A program made the translations under genes and the position numbers. Source: Liolophura sinensis (lineage: Eukaryota; Mollusca; Polyplacophora; Chitonida; Chitonidae). From it: 64,000 nt of DNA. The notes beneath the pieces were generated by a model that was given only the letters and a program-made list of their open reading frames with translations, searched no databases and had not been told where the DNA came from. The stretch spans positions 12,139,385 through 12,203,384 of the forward strand of contig NC_088295.1 in NCBI RefSeq assembly GCF_032854445.1, written 5' to 3'. Of this stretch, positions 1-15,200 are shown piece by piece (within the stretch, counting starts at the first letter, position 1; every line of letters starts with the position of its first letter).

Positions 1-100
1 CTTGCTATATTTCTTATTTTCCAAACTTCATAATTTTCAGGCTTCTGGCAATATTTCTTACCTCTCTGTATTTCTATTTTGTAAACTTTATGGTTTTCAG

Positions 101-3100
101 GTTTCACTGTGTATTATGAGAAGAAGAATACAACAGGAACACGTGTTACTATACCTGTCAACCCGTCAGAGAAGCAGACCCTCATCCGAGACCTTATTCC
201 TGTCACCATGTACACAGTGTCTGTCGAGGCTAAGACAAGCAAAGGGGCGGGGCCTGCGCAGTCAGCTGACATTAAATCAGGTGTCCCACCCGGTCAGTTG
301 AACATTTTCTGAAATCAGCACATGGAATTTATGTTGATATGACCCAAACTATTAAGGCTGGCTAATTATGTGGAAAAGTTCTAAAACTTTATCTGGAGGG
401 AAGAAACTACTATTGTTTGAATTTATGTTGATATATCTCAAACTTTTAGATCTGCCTAATTATGTGGAAACCTTTATCTTCAAAGTTTTCTTATTTTTTT
501 ATTTTATTTTTGGCAGTGTTAATATTTGTATCTCATGGTATAAAATGTATAGGTATTAAAAACTAAAAAAAATGAGGCTAACCAATTGTATCATTTGTTA
601 TCAGAGTTGCCCACTGCCCCTCAGAGTCTGGGAATAAGTGACATCCAGGCACGGTCAGTGGTTGTCCAGTTTAGCCCAGGTTATAATGGGAAGACCTCAA
701 TCATTAGGTGGATAGCAGAGGCCATGGTGATGGGTGAAGCCAACTGGACGGAGGTGTATAATGTGTTTGCTCCAGATGCTACCTCCATTACAGTCAGGAA
801 TCTCAGGCCTTACACTCAGTACCAAGTGAGGCTCAAGGCGGAGAACATTAAGGGGCAGAGTGGGCCCAGTGACCCCAGTCGGCAGTTCCAGACTATCCAG
901 GCTGCCCCGGATGCGCCCCCTGGGAACCTGACAGTCAGGGCTATTAATAGCACAGCGGTCCGCATCAGCTGGACAGTGAGTATCGATATGACCAGTCACT
1001 GTGAACAATTCCTGTGGTTGTTTCTGACTGTTAAATGATTACCTCCACTTGTATAACTACACCATAACCAATTAAGGCACATATTTACTTTTCAGGGCGT
1101 TATGAAAATGGCTATTGATTCCAGCCACAAAACTCTCTTTTGTCATAGTGATATTTACAGTGTCAGTTTTTGCCTTTGAAACTTTCGGGGCTCTGTTGAT
1201 GTTTATTTGACATTAGATTTACTGAAACTTACTATGGGAGTAAGGTGAAGCCAGAAAGGGGGAGGTTATTATAAACTGTCCATTTGCATTGATGTTGATC
1301 TTAATTTTGCAGCCTTTAGCAACAAGAGACTGGAATGGAGTTCCAAAAGGATACAAAATTTTCTACAAGCCGCGAGATCGTGAGACATTTGAGGAGAAGC
1401 GTATTGTCTTGGAGAACATTAACCTGGATAGCTACATTCTGGGAGGGCTGGAGGAATGGACAGAGTATCAGGTCAAGATGATGGCCTATAATGAGGTGGC
1501 TGACAGCGTGTACAGCCCAGTAGGGGTAGAGAGAACCAGGGAGGCTGTCCCTAGCGCTGGTCCGTCGAACATCTCTGCCATTGCTGCCAGCTCTACCTCC
1601 ATCAATGTCTCCTGGGCTGATGTACCCCTATATGATCGCAATGGCATGATCCAGGGATACAAGGTAGATGGCATTCTTCAATAACTTTCAGAGTCATTGG
1701 AAACTTCAAGAAAACATGATGTGTTTATTTTGAATGTTTGATGACGCGGACACTTTATAACATCTCTGACTTTATCATGCGTAATTTAACAGATTAATAT
1801 CTCTGAAATGATGGGAAGGACATAAATATTTAACTGCAAAGGTTTCAGTAAAATAACACAGAGAATTGTATTGGACAAGAACGCCCAGATAACAAATTGT
1901 CATACTGAATCAGTTTAGAATGTCAGTACTCATTTTTTATATACATTTAGGAACATGTAGTTGCACCTGTGTTTGTTTTGTGGACCAGATTAAGTATGGA
2001 TCAAGACAGGAGGGCATCGTCAGCCTGTTGACAGACATCTCTGGTAACACCAGTCACAGCCATGAGATAACGGGACTTAGGAAGTTTGTTCAGTATGAGG
2101 TACAGGTGCTGGCTTACACACGGATGGGTGACGGCAAGCTTAGCCAGCCTGAGGTCACTGTCACCACCCTGGAGGATTGTGAGTAACTACTACTTTCTTA
2201 TTAAGAGGAATTTGAACACAAGTTTAAATATGTTGTTCAGGATGCACAAATCACCTTGGAAGTAACGATTATGTGTAGTTTCAACTTGGAAAATTTCTAT
2301 TATTATTATTAAAGATATATTTTTGGTTCAGATAATCTTCAGATTACTAAATGTGTTTTCAAGTGTCTCAGTAAGTTTTGAGAAAGTACATGTAATACTA
2401 TACATGTGTTTCTAATGGGCACAATGCCATGATTCGTAGTGATCATTTTGATTTTTGATCTTGTATTCACTACCTTCTATATGTTGTACATTTAGTAAAC
2501 AATTCAAGTCGTTGTCGAATGCTGATTAAATTGATACTTCATCTGTTACAGTGCCAGATCCACCCATCATCATCTACTTTCCGGAGGTGACCTACTCCCT
2601 GGCCCAGATTGTGTGGGAACCCCCAACAGAGCCCAATGGTGTGATCACTGGATACAGGGTGTCCTACAGGGAGAGGAATGCGACAGAGAACCAGGCTGTA
2701 GTCAATGATACGCTTGGGGCCAGCACAAGGGAGTACACAGTCCGAGGTCTGAGGAGAATGACTTACTACCTGTTTAGTGTGAGCGCTAAGACCCAGCTGG
2801 GGTGGGGGGAGAGCTCCTCAGTCATGGTCCTCACAATGATTAACAGAGGTAAGAAGCACAAAGGCTCTTTTACCTGTTCTTAACTTGTTGCTTTAGAATA
2901 TATATACCACATTGCATTTAGAAAAAGTAGGGGATATTCATATGAATGAACATTAATTATTAATATTCAATATATCTGTATTTGTGGTAACAGTTTATCA
3001 ATAAAACTGAGAAATATGATGGTGAAAACCACACGTGAACAGGTTTTAGTTTATGCAATGAGTAAAATGAGTATGGCAATTGACAAGTTTGAAAGCAGGT

Positions 3101-3238
3101 TGGAGCAGTGTCAACACAAACGGACATATTCTCTGAGAAATATATTATATCCTAATGTTTCTGACATAATAGGTATAGGTCATAAAAGCCCACCTGCTTA
3201 TCAAGCAATCTGATTCAAATATATGTATATGTACATAA

Positions 3239-3271
<33 letters not shown>

Positions 3272-6200
3272 TAATAAGGGTTTTTTGGTTGGTTTTGCAT
3301 GCATCTGACATTTCTTTCTTTGCAGACAAACCTGACAGTCCTACCAAGCCCATAATCGGGAGCTCTCAAGTTAGTGCCCGTGAGGTGACTATTAGCTGGA
3401 CCCCACGAGGGGATGGATACGGGCCTCTTAGAAACTACACTGTGAGGTACAAGCCCCAGGAAGGCTCCTGGGAAACAGTGGAGGATGTGGTTAAACCTGA
3501 TGTCACCTCCTATACTGTAACAAGGTAAGCTGATATACTATATAGAAAAGAAAGTCTGCAATGTTTGCTCTATCCATTAACCTGACAGCTGTTTATAGAT
3601 GAGTGAAATGTTCCTGAGCACAGCGCTAAAACTGTGCCAAATAATTGAGTGCACAGCCAGTTTTTAGTAGATGTAATGAATTTAACCACTGAGAAAATCT
3701 GCATTTAAATGATTGGTGTTTTACGCGATATTTTACTTATAAGATGAAACTTAATGATTGGAGGAAATCAAGCAGTACACAGGCTGAAAACCTACGGCCA
3801 TCACACCTTTCTATGTTTTGATAAAAAAAAGCGAAGTTTGTATATTTATATATATATTTTTAATTATAACAAGCAAGTTTTTGGTGTGGTTTCTTACAAT
3901 ATTATTAGGCATATATGGTACATAAAAAGTCTCATAGAATAGGCTGTGATCGAATGGTTACGGTGTGTGCCTGCCAGTGGCCAGGACACATGAGATGTGA
4001 GGTCATTCCCATTCTCAAACAGAGAATTTCCAGGATTTCTCCTCTTCCATTGCACTCTGTTCCGTTGTGGTAATAAATGGTTGATGAGCTTCTGTTGTGT
4101 GGTCTTGCACGAAGTTCACTGGAAACCACCGGTTTTCCACCAGTATGACATGTAACATGTAGGAGAGTTTGCCAGTGCCTCACTAAGATTGGTTTACAGT
4201 GGGCTCCTCTGTCCATAAAACTGACTGAGTATGGGGTTAAAATGACAATCAGATAAATATGTAGATAATAAGTTTGAAAATTTACTGCTTGTCAAGTCTG
4301 TCATGAACTTGCCTGGTAGGCATGTGTATTGTGTCATACTGAAAAATTGTGTCGTACTAAGGTAAATGACTGTTAAAGGACAAGACCAACGAATTTCTAC
4401 TGGGTTTTAGTTGTTTCTAGATGTTTTTTCATGAACATAACACCAGCGCCCACTTAAATCACTTTTAATATAAGCGAATTATTGATTAACTCTAAAACGG
4501 AAGTGATGCATGTGGTGCATGTAGACAGTGCAACAACAACATGATAGATGTACTATACTGTCAGCATGCATGTATTGTCTGATGATATAGTGCTAATGAC
4601 TGTTGTAGCAATATAATAAAAATAATATATATATACATGTGCCTGAGCACAAAAGTTTATCCATTATTAGTAAATGTTTGTTTACAGGAGTGTCAAAAAC
4701 GTGTATTCGTGTAAGCCTTATACGACTAAAGTGAAATGTTTTTGAGCAGTATGTAAACTATAAATCAAAGTAAGTTTACATACTGGTGTAGGCCTGATCA
4801 ATGTAAATCAGGTATGACCTGACCATTCGGGCTGTGTACGACTTTTTTGAAGTTGGGTAATCCCTATACAGTTGTCAGATACCATGTGATTTTGTTGAAA
4901 AGGATAAACCATATTTTGCTGAAATAATGTTTGTCAAAATTATTGATACTAAGTGCCTACATGCACTTTTTTTAATCGGCAGACAGTATGTGCGACAGTA
5001 GTATTATGATGTTGCACTGCTTACATGTACCACATGCGTCACTTCTGTTTAGCGTTGATTAACTACACGCTTATATTAAAACTGATTTTGGTGGGTGCTG
5101 GTCCAATGTTTATGAACAGATGTCTAAAAACAATTGAAACTCAGTCGAAATTCGTTGGTCTTGTCCTTTAAGGGCATATACTAAACTTCTGGTACAGGAA
5201 AAAAGTGTTTGTTGATGTGCATTGAAAGTACTTGAGAATTAGTCACGGAATAAATACTGATTAGCTAAGTAAAGTGACGCTTGAATTGCCAGAGCTGTGT
5301 ACAGTAATGTTTTACTGTATGTGTGACGAACCCAGGCAATCTGCTGGTATTGCTTGAATTAGCTGGATTGACACATGGCAGCTTTTAATTAATGAGCTTC
5401 TCCTAACATGTGATGTTTCAAAATTGTGAAAAACTGCCTTCTATGGGAATGCGTGCTGTTATGTTTTTATGTTCATGTACATAGAAAGAATGTGTCATTG
5501 TCATTCAGAAGTATTGTGGGTCAGATGCTTAGTTTAATATACACATCAGACCAGTTGGCTATTAAAATAATATGTGTAGGGAAGAAGGTTAGCCACTGAA
5601 AGAGGTTGTATGATTATGTACTAACGGTGAACTCTTCTTGTTGTGGCCTGATGCTCAGTGTGGATAGTAGTTCAGACAGCCTGTACTTCATTAGTCTATT
5701 TACTATTCAACCAAATTAATCTAAATAAAGTAAAAACTCGTAGTATTAATGCTAGTATTACACTTGTAGTCTTTTTATAGTGATTCAAATAATCTAAGAA
5801 ACCAAGATATAACTGCACTGAACACCACAAGTGTAGGGTGTGACATTTCTACCTAGGCTGGAAGAAAAGGTGATGGCAAGCTTTGGTAAAATTCTTGTGA
5901 TGTAGAAATGTGGCAGGGTAATTCTCAGTAAACTTAAAACATTGTGTCAAAACTGAAAGAAATTCCAAATATAAATAATATTGGATAGCACCTCCAATTA
6001 TGTGAGTAACACATGTTACACCATGAAGGTGTGTGACAGAGTAATATTTAACCTGAATATCGCATGTGGTTGGCCATTATTGAAGCAGGTACAATCGTTA
6101 CTAATCAGTCACATTGACATACTTGTCTTTTTCTTGGTCCATGGTTTAATAAAGTTACATTTGCTACATTATATATACAGCGAGTCCACAGGCATTCTTA

Positions 6201-9200
6201 CCTACAATCAACAGTATAAGACAGTTACAAGGCAGGTATCCTTTGAATGATTCAGCGTGTAGCATGCAGTCAACTTAACCCAGTTAGTAAGAGACTGATG
6301 AACCTAATGCCGTATGCATCTTCATATCATCACTTGTAATAAAAGCACTTCCTTGCATGAGTCATTAATAACTTCACTGTTAATTAGGTAATTAAAGGTC
6401 ACAAATGTGCTTCTTTCATACTGAGCAGTTTGCCTGCATGATAAACATCACAAGTTTGACCTTTTGTTGTATTTTGTTGTATCAGAAAGTTTTAATTTGG
6501 TACGAGTTTTATTGTGTATGGCGGCTGTTCTGTATTGGTGTGTTTATCAAGTTCTCTAGCACATGTAGTTTTGGGCTTAAACAAGTCGCCAGAATTCAGG
6601 CACATTTCTAATGGCATGATTTCAAGGAGTTTCTAGTGTAGTTAATATGGAAGTTGCATGTGTAGCACATGTTTGTCTATTCTGAAGTTTAAAGTTCAGA
6701 CTTGGTTCATGGTTTGATGGACAACAAAGGCTAGCTATAATGGAGTTAAAGGTCATTGTTTGCTGCGATGTTTTACTCTCCTGCATGCAACTGTATGCAG
6801 AGCTCAAGATCCAGGCATGTCTGAGTCCGGTACTGGGATAATGCAGTCCTCAGCTGCAATTAAGATGTAATTAAAAATTTTTTTTGAAAGCATGTTATTT
6901 CATCTGCTAACTTGTGACGTGCACTGGATTTAGAAACTTGGATATGTTGCTCTGTGAGACTAATTCAGGACATTTCAAACGTCAAAAAAACGTGATAGGC
7001 CTGAATGTTTGGCAGAGAAATGAATGTACTTATTAGAGCATGTAGTTGAGGTGTACATGTAGGAGCAGATTGCTCTTCACATTTGTTTGAAAGTAGACAC
7101 TTTTTTTTTTCACTGGCATAATCCAGAAAAGAAAGCAGACTAAGTATTCCCTGAACCATTAATGTTCTTTTATATGTAAGAGATTTTTCAAGATTGTTTA
7201 GTCATATTGAATGTTTAGTGATTGTTAAAAATGCTTTTATGTCTACTGTCTACTTGTCATCTTTATCAGATGAAATGTACACATTTGTTGATGTCACCAC
7301 AAGGCTTTTTTAAACCAGAGCCATTTCATTGTTGTTAACATCAGACCAAGTTTATTTCCAGACTTGATTCTGTCAGCTATTTAAAAAAAAGAAAGCTTTC
7401 ATGCAGGAATTTATTTGTTCAGGTGTAGAGGTGTGTTATTACAGCTTTCTTTAAACACTGTTGTTTGTATTTCTCTGTAGTATTTAATTCCAATCAGACA
7501 TTAAACATTTTAATGGCAAAGTATTAGACATGCAAGTACATGTGAGATGTCTGCATGGCTGTGAAGTAACACATTGCTCCAGCATGCCCGACTGGGTTTG
7601 CATGTCATCTCTGTATGGCACAAACTCTTGATTGCATGCTAGATATCAGCAGCTACCTCAGTAATCTCATCTGTGAAGATTACGTGAACAACAAGGTTAC
7701 TCCTGTTACACCCACGGACACACAGTATTGTGCATGTAAAGGGTTCTCTGAGGTACATGTAATGAGAAAAGATAAGACATAGAAAATATAAACCTGTAGG
7801 TGCTGCCACACATTTATTTTTGTTACATTCACAAAGCATAGGTTGAGTTCAGATTGAAACTACTGATAATTTTTGACTCGCTTTGCATGTACATGTACAA
7901 ATATACCAGTAGAATTAGTTCCAAATCTAAGACGGCATCTGCCTGTATTTATTCTATGGAAATTTCCTGTGACTAGTCATCCTCTCATAAGCTAAACAAT
8001 TTATTGTTATATTTAAGGTTTTGTAGGTTTTGAATTGCCCTTTAGGTACAATAAACAAGGATTTATTTGCCCACACGATCTACCTTAAATTGCTTTTAGT
8101 GACATGGCAAATAACAGTGTCAGTTTTCTGTTAGCTTTTGTCATTAGCCATAGTGATAAATTCAGACCCTAAATCACCACATGTTAGACTGTTCTTTTTA
8201 TTGCTTGCTGCCTGATCATACATCACTAGTGAAGTGTATAGATCATGTGTTGGACGCATGATATCATTCCTGAAAATCACAAGTTATTTTCATTGCAACT
8301 TGGAAGTCTAAAAGTTCTATAGGATTCTGATTTTCAAATTTACCCTTTGGAAAATAAATGGTTGGTATAAACTGAAAAAAAAACTTCATACAGTAAACTG
8401 CTGAGATTGTTAAAAGGTGGTGATGTTTGATAACATTCATGAATTTCAGCCCTGCCCCCTTTTCCCTCAGTTCATAAAGTAAACATTCTAAAAATTACTT
8501 ATGCACCTAACTTTAAAATTCACTTCAGCGCTCAGTCTGTGATGAACATTCAATAAATTGCCTGAATGAATTACGAATATGAGAAGATCAGTATCTTTGA
8601 AAGATACTCATATATTCTATACATGCACTTCTAAAGTGTTTATCAGGTTGATTGGTCAAACATTTATGATTGTAATTATCCAAGTACTTGCTAACTTTTG
8701 TTTAACATTTAGGCTGGTTATTGTTAAAACACCCTGCTTCTGTTCTTACACAGTTTGCGCCCTAACACATGGTACCAGTTTATAGTGGCAGCCACCAATG
8801 ACATTGGTACTAGTGAATTCAGCCCTCCATCAGATGAAGTTCAGACCTTGCAGGACAGTAAGTACAATTAGCAGCCAACTCGGTTTATATGTATACTAGT
8901 TAATAGATAATCGTTGATCTTGATGAAGTCAACAAATCTCTACTAGTAAGGTTGTTTGTTCAAATCCCACTCCTGCTGGCTTTTGTCAGCAGGATTTTTT
9001 TTTTTAAGGTACTTGACAAAATATGTTTGTTTTCCCAAATCACAAATACCATGGTATAAATAAAATATTGTGGATATTAAAGAGTGGCTTGAAAGATTTG
9101 AAATTGGCTTGATTTCCCCAGTGCTCTTCTGCTGTTACCATGCGCATCACCACCACATCTATGGGTTATTACAAAACTCTCCTGAGTATTTATGTGCATG

Positions 9201-12200
9201 TGCATCTGTCGCTCAAATGTAACTTTCCATTCTCTTATGTCCAGAACTTGATACACTGTGTTATACCCATCTCCCTAATGGAGAACATACTTCTCTACAT
9301 TACACTGTTGTTTCATGTTGCAGAACCAGATGGACCCCCACAAGATGTGGTGGTTAAACCCTTAACAGTGACCTCTATAAAAGTCAGCTGGCAGGTATGT
9401 TCAACACATTTTTGTTCACAGGTAAACACTGCGGTTTATTCGTGGTGTCAAGACATCTCTCCAGTAAGAGGCTGATCCCATCTGATTTGTCTCGTCATAA
9501 GTTTTTTATAGGCCATGTCTCTCTGTGGCCATTTCACATTATAAATTGTATAAGAAATACCATAAATTATAGATCTGTACTTTCATGGTAATTGCCACTA
9601 TCTAATCACTTTACTGTGCTTCTGTACATCTCATACAGCAGGGTGATTAGTTAATGAAGAATTCCAGGAAATTTTAGGTGATTTTCTATAAAACAAATGC
9701 AATTACAGGTGAGTGTGATCTCGGATGATTTTCTATAAGACAAACGCAATAACAGGTGAATCTGATCTCAGGTGATTTTCTGTAAGACAAATGCAATTGC
9801 AGGTGAGTGTGATCTCGGATGATTTTCTGTAAGACAAATGCAATTGCAGGTGAGTGTGATCTCGGGTGATTTTTATATAAGACAAATGCAATTACAGGTG
9901 AGTGTGATGTCGGGTGATTTTCTATAAGACAAATGCAATTACAGGTGAGTGTGATCTTGGGTGATTTTTTGTAAGACAAATGCAATTACAGGTGAGTGTG
10001 ATCTTGGGTGATTTTCTGTAAGACAAAGTGTGATCTCGCATCATCAGCTGTTTTGCCTTAATGCTGTGTCTATAATGAGGCTCCGAAGCCCAGGAATCGT
10101 TTTAGCGTTTATTTACATCTTACTGATCAAAAAGTAAGGGCTTGTGGATTATATAACATTGAAAGTGAGGTGAATTGGTTTTGCATGCACATGTGTCTTG
10201 CTTGACTTAACTGAAAGAAGGCTGTATGAAGCTGAGGCTAGACTGATTCCAAAGAAATGCTGTATTTATCTGATAATTTCAGATTGTGTAAGGGTTTTTG
10301 TTGCATGGGATGCTAACAAAGGTAAATGCTACTGCACACACAAGCTAGCCTTTAGCATTTTTAGGAAATTATCCTCATCAGGTTAAGGGACAAGATCCTA
10401 TTAAAGGATTTGAGGAGGTATTTCCGAGCTGCCTCTCTCGATTATTGTTGTTGTGCTGGCTAGAATTAGACATGCTTATTTGTAAGAGAGAGATGAGTGT
10501 AAACGTCTTAGAAAGGGGTTATTGGCTTGACGTGAACTGACCGACCCAGGGTGGCCTGTCAATACTGCATCCTCCTCAACAGGCTTGTGTAATGAAACAG
10601 CAGTGTTTGGTCTGCAGCTGCTGGCCCACTGTGCATTCTCTTGCTGGCAGTAAAGCTGTTTGTGATGGCGTTCAGCTTCTTTTGTTTTCCTACTTTATGT
10701 CAATGTTGACCCCTGAAATTCTTGTCCAAACACTGACTCAGGCCATTCTTTGGTTTGACTGTTTGCTGTCTATTGGACAAGGCCAGGTTACAGGTAGCAA
10801 TCAGATGAATAGGGGGAAGTAAAAAAAAAAACTTCCCTTGTAATCCTGTTTATTATCATCAGGATATTGTATTTTTCTGATTTAATCACATAAAATGTGG
10901 GTGGGTGCAACATTGCCCCAAAATAGGAATCTGTTGACCGTACATGTACATCATTGTTTTAATTTCAACAGACTTTCATTGACGTCAGTCTCATTTAACT
11001 CTTTCAAAACAATTTGGTCAACACAGGCAATTGTCATGGAAACTATAGCTAAAGCCAGAGACAGCAAACACTGTGGTAGCAGAATAAGATAATCTGAAAA
11101 GCAAGCGTTCTGTAATAAGCTGCTAGATATCAAATGTTTTCAGTATTCTGCATGTTTGTTTTTACAGCCCCCTGATCCAGAGACGTGGAATGGAGAGCCT
11201 AGGGGCTATTATGTTCTGTATAGACAAGCTGAGCTGCCCAACTTCAGTGAAAAGAAGCTCAATGTCACAGATCAGCAGGCTATCCTGGATAACCTTTTTC
11301 AGTTCGTGAACTATGAGGTCAGAGTGCTGGCATACAACGATAAGGGGCGTGGCCCAGCCAGCACCCCAGCTAATATCTATGTGGGAGAGGCAGGTGAGAT
11401 GTTTGCAGAATAAACAGAAATTTATATATGTATTTTTATACAAACAGGGCTCTATGCTTTTAACATTTTTTATTTGTTGATGTTACATATAAATACAAAA
11501 TAAAAAGACATTGTATCTTTGGAAATGGCCATATTGATATATGTAATGAAAATTTATGTAGTTTTGATTTCTTCATATTATCTTGACACAGCACTTACTG
11601 TGTAGAGTATAAGTCTAGAGGTTTCGTAAGTCTGCATCTGTAGCAGTTTCATGTCCCAAGTCGAATTACAGATATAAAGAATAGAAACCTTCAGATCTGT
11701 ATGTGAAGGATTGGTGGAAAAGGGCATCTCTTCATTTGCTGCAATATTTGACATTATGCTTGCAGCTCCTAATGCTCCCCCTCGCCATATTCGGGTGATA
11801 CCTGTGAGTTCGACAGAGCTTAAGGTGATGTGGGATGCTCCTCCGCCAGATAATCAGAATGGAGTCTTGTCAGGATATAAGGTAAGCTAGGAACTCTTAA
11901 CATGGCCTATCCACAAGTGTGAGACACCTGTCTAATCTGCCTCTTCATACTGACTCCATGGGGGCTTATGATGCATAAGAGAAGTTTTCTGCTGTTTTGG
12001 TAAATGACCCAAGGTTTCGCGTGTGAGTTACTGTCATTTACTTTTGCACAATCTGAATTGGCAGCAAGATTGCAGAAGAGAACGATTAGCCCCTCGCCCA
12101 TTTATTACCCTGCATAGCACTTAGCAGCCCTGGTTGCTAATCCTCGCCACATGGGGTCAAGTCACTGACAGTGAGGTGTGCAGGTCTCCCAGCTAGTAGC

Positions 12201-15200
12201 CCTAAACCTCTAAATGTACCCATGAATGAAATGGAAGAAAGTATTAAGACAGGCGATGTCTATTCCGAACTTTAAATGCCAAACACTATCTCATGGCATG
12301 ATCTTACCAAATAAGGACTGTACATGCACAATGTACACTGTAAACGAACGAGTTATTCGGGTTAGGCCCATGTGGAAGTCACCTCACACCATTATCTGAT
12401 GAAAGGTTGTCTGCTGAGGGCCATCATTATGTAGGGAATATGTGTACAATTTTTATTTTAGCTAAAAGAGAATTTCGCTGAGAAAAATCTGTCATCAGCT
12501 TCCCATGTCCGTGTAATTCCAATATCAGTCTACACGCATATTTGTTTTTTTACATTCGGAACTGTCCTCCTATCGCAGAAGAGTTTTTTTTCACGCGTTT
12601 TTATATCGGGAACTTTCTATTTAACACATAAAACATACTCCGCGTGAGGTTTCAGAAAACTACCATGATTTACTTTTACCCTTTTGCAGTAGCACTGTGT
12701 GCGAGTGCAGCATATTGGGAGACAGGATTTGTTTGAGTTGTTATCACATTAGGAGTTCGCACAACATCGTCACTGGTTTTATATCGAAATAGAATGCACG
12801 TTTTATGATTTCCTGAGCTTAGCACAGATGGGATTTACTTGTTGCCAGCAATAGTTAAGATTATTGTTTTGCCTTTCGCCAACGAAAATCTCGTGATTGA
12901 TGGGTAGACACATGGAAATTTTGAGTCCTGTGATTGCAAGTGGCTTGTATCTACATGTAGATAAAACCAATTTGTATGACTACAATTTCATCTGAGGGGA
13001 CGTGATTAAATATTAAGTAAATTAAGTATTCATGTTTACGAAATAGAAGCGAAAGTTGACAGACTTTCAAATTATGCCAGAATGAAAAAGAAATGTTTAG
13101 CTGCAGTGGTGCAAACGCACGTGTGTTCCTTTAATTGCAGTTTGACATTTTTACCTTGTCTACTGTATGCCTAGTTCGCAAGTATTGATTCGCGGTGTGC
13201 TAAATTCTGCTACAGTTTACTATACGGAGTGCTCTCCAGTTTAAAAAGGGATATTTGACACTCCACATGTGTAAAGGTACTTGGTAGTCATGCTTAATCT
13301 GCACACTTTTCTCCGAAATTCACAGTTATCACAAAATAATGATAATAGAACAATTAGCCCATTGCGAAGTGCATGTACTAAAATTATACTATGATTAAAA
13401 CTGAGGAAAACATGAACTGTTGGTGAGAGGAGTATAGACTAATTGCGCAGTGAAGCGTGAGCTTGTTTATTACATTCTTGAACTGTCAGTATAATCCCCT
13501 GAGCACCCCTGATGATCTCCTGCTTTCCTCAATCAGTAACAGCGACAATCAACACAATGAATCCTTGGATACACTTTCCAAGTTCCAGGGCAAAACTTTA
13601 GATCATTCAATATGTATGAATTTCAGAAAAGTTTTCTCAGTACAGGAAGTAATAAGTTTTTCTCTCTTGGAGGAACATGCATTACAGAAATCTGCTTTCA
13701 TATTTTACTGAAATTTTAGCGTGTCAGATTCTTGTCTACTGGACTATTGCAGCACATTAACTGTACAGATTGAAAGCCATATTTTGGGTGTCATAACATG
13801 TTGATCTAAATGAACAGTGGTTAATTTGTGTCTTACCTTTGTACAGGTGTCATCCTGGCGTATTCCAGAAGGGTCTGGCTCCTTCATTCCCCAGAGGATT
13901 GTAGTGGGACAGGAGGTGTCGCTGAAGAACTTAGAGATATTCTCTGAGTATGGTGTGGTTGTGCTGGCCTACAACCTTGCTGGAGATGGCCCAAACAGCT
14001 CTGTGGTCACCAACAGGACCAAGGAGGATTGTAAGTCTGATCAAGGGCCAGTTTCGTGAAGTGCACTTAGCTAAGTATGCCCGTGACCACCCTGACAGCA
14101 TATGTTGTAGAGATATAAAAGTCATTTAGCTCAGGGCTAAGTACATATTGTAAATCATGTACAGTTTAGCCAATGAGTTTAAAAAGTTTTAAAAGTGTAT
14201 CCCATGATTCCTTGTGTCTAGTTATGTAGGGATCCAACCTTGAGAACAAGTCAGTGGTTTGCCACGCTCAACCAACAATGTGTTGATGAGGATGTAGGCA
14301 GACTAGTGGGTGTATAATCACCCCTCCCTCAGCTGTGGGCTGATCACTCTCCCCTGTCATTTACGCCGATTGGCTAAATGTTATGGCCATAAATTGTTGG
14401 CTACACTTTACGTGATTTACAATAAATACATAATACATAAATGCTGTACCGTACACTACCGCCCTCGCACAATAGCACATTCGATATGTGAAGACTACAC
14501 AGTCTGTTCGCCCAGAGTACATAAAGACTACGACCGCAGGAGGTGAATAGCGCGTGAACACAGTGTGACATCTATGACTCGGGTGGCCTATTAATATCGT
14601 GCAAGGCTACAGGTCGTTAGAGCTTTTCTTGAAAATAGTTCTGCCAGCGTGGGGAAATGCAGATGGTCTTTGTTTTACTTGTGATAGGTCGCTAAACGTA
14701 CGATCAGGTAAAGCAATCCACTTTACGGCCATATGTAGGCCTGAATTCGTTTGAATATAAAGTACTAAATCAGAATTTTCTGTTGAGTCTAAAGCCATCA
14801 TATAGAAGTTTATCATTTTTTTTGGAATTGTCCGTTCTGAAGCAATGATATGACGTCATAGAGAATTTAATCATGGAGTTATTATGGGATAAGTTTTAAT
14901 GGCATACAGAAAAGCGAAAATCATAAATGTTAAAATGTTTTCCTTGTCTCTTGAGGTACGCCAGCTATGTATAAATCTACATTCGCATATATAGCATAGT
15001 TAGTTAGGCCCCTACTCTGTGGCCTGTATGCTTTCTTTTACCATTAGTATAATTTTTTTTAGTACATTCTGTGTAAAATAAACCATAAAATGATGACAAC
15101 CATTTGTTATATCAATGTACCACGCTCATAGGTCAACAATTACTTCCAAATACTGTGCGCACATAAATCAAATACATTCTATTTCATTAATTTCTCATGT

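Larger units (their letters stand above)
3525..8753 (+). other. Large Sidekick intron (5.2 kb)
   Basis: The longest Sidekick intron in the window, phase 2. It holds a diverged SINE-like remnant (about 3940-4260) and the hairpin element at 4373-5171. From 5180 to 8750 I see only AT-rich sequence with no exon-like reading frame or further repeat. Confidence 0.85.

Noticed and set aside
41-100. Sidekick exon extension from the first TTTTCAG
   Set aside because: An in-frame TAA occurs before base 100, so it cannot be part of the functional coding exon.
697-1008. 103-codon minus-strand frame
   Set aside because: Lies antisense to a well-supported Sidekick FN3 exon; shadow frame.
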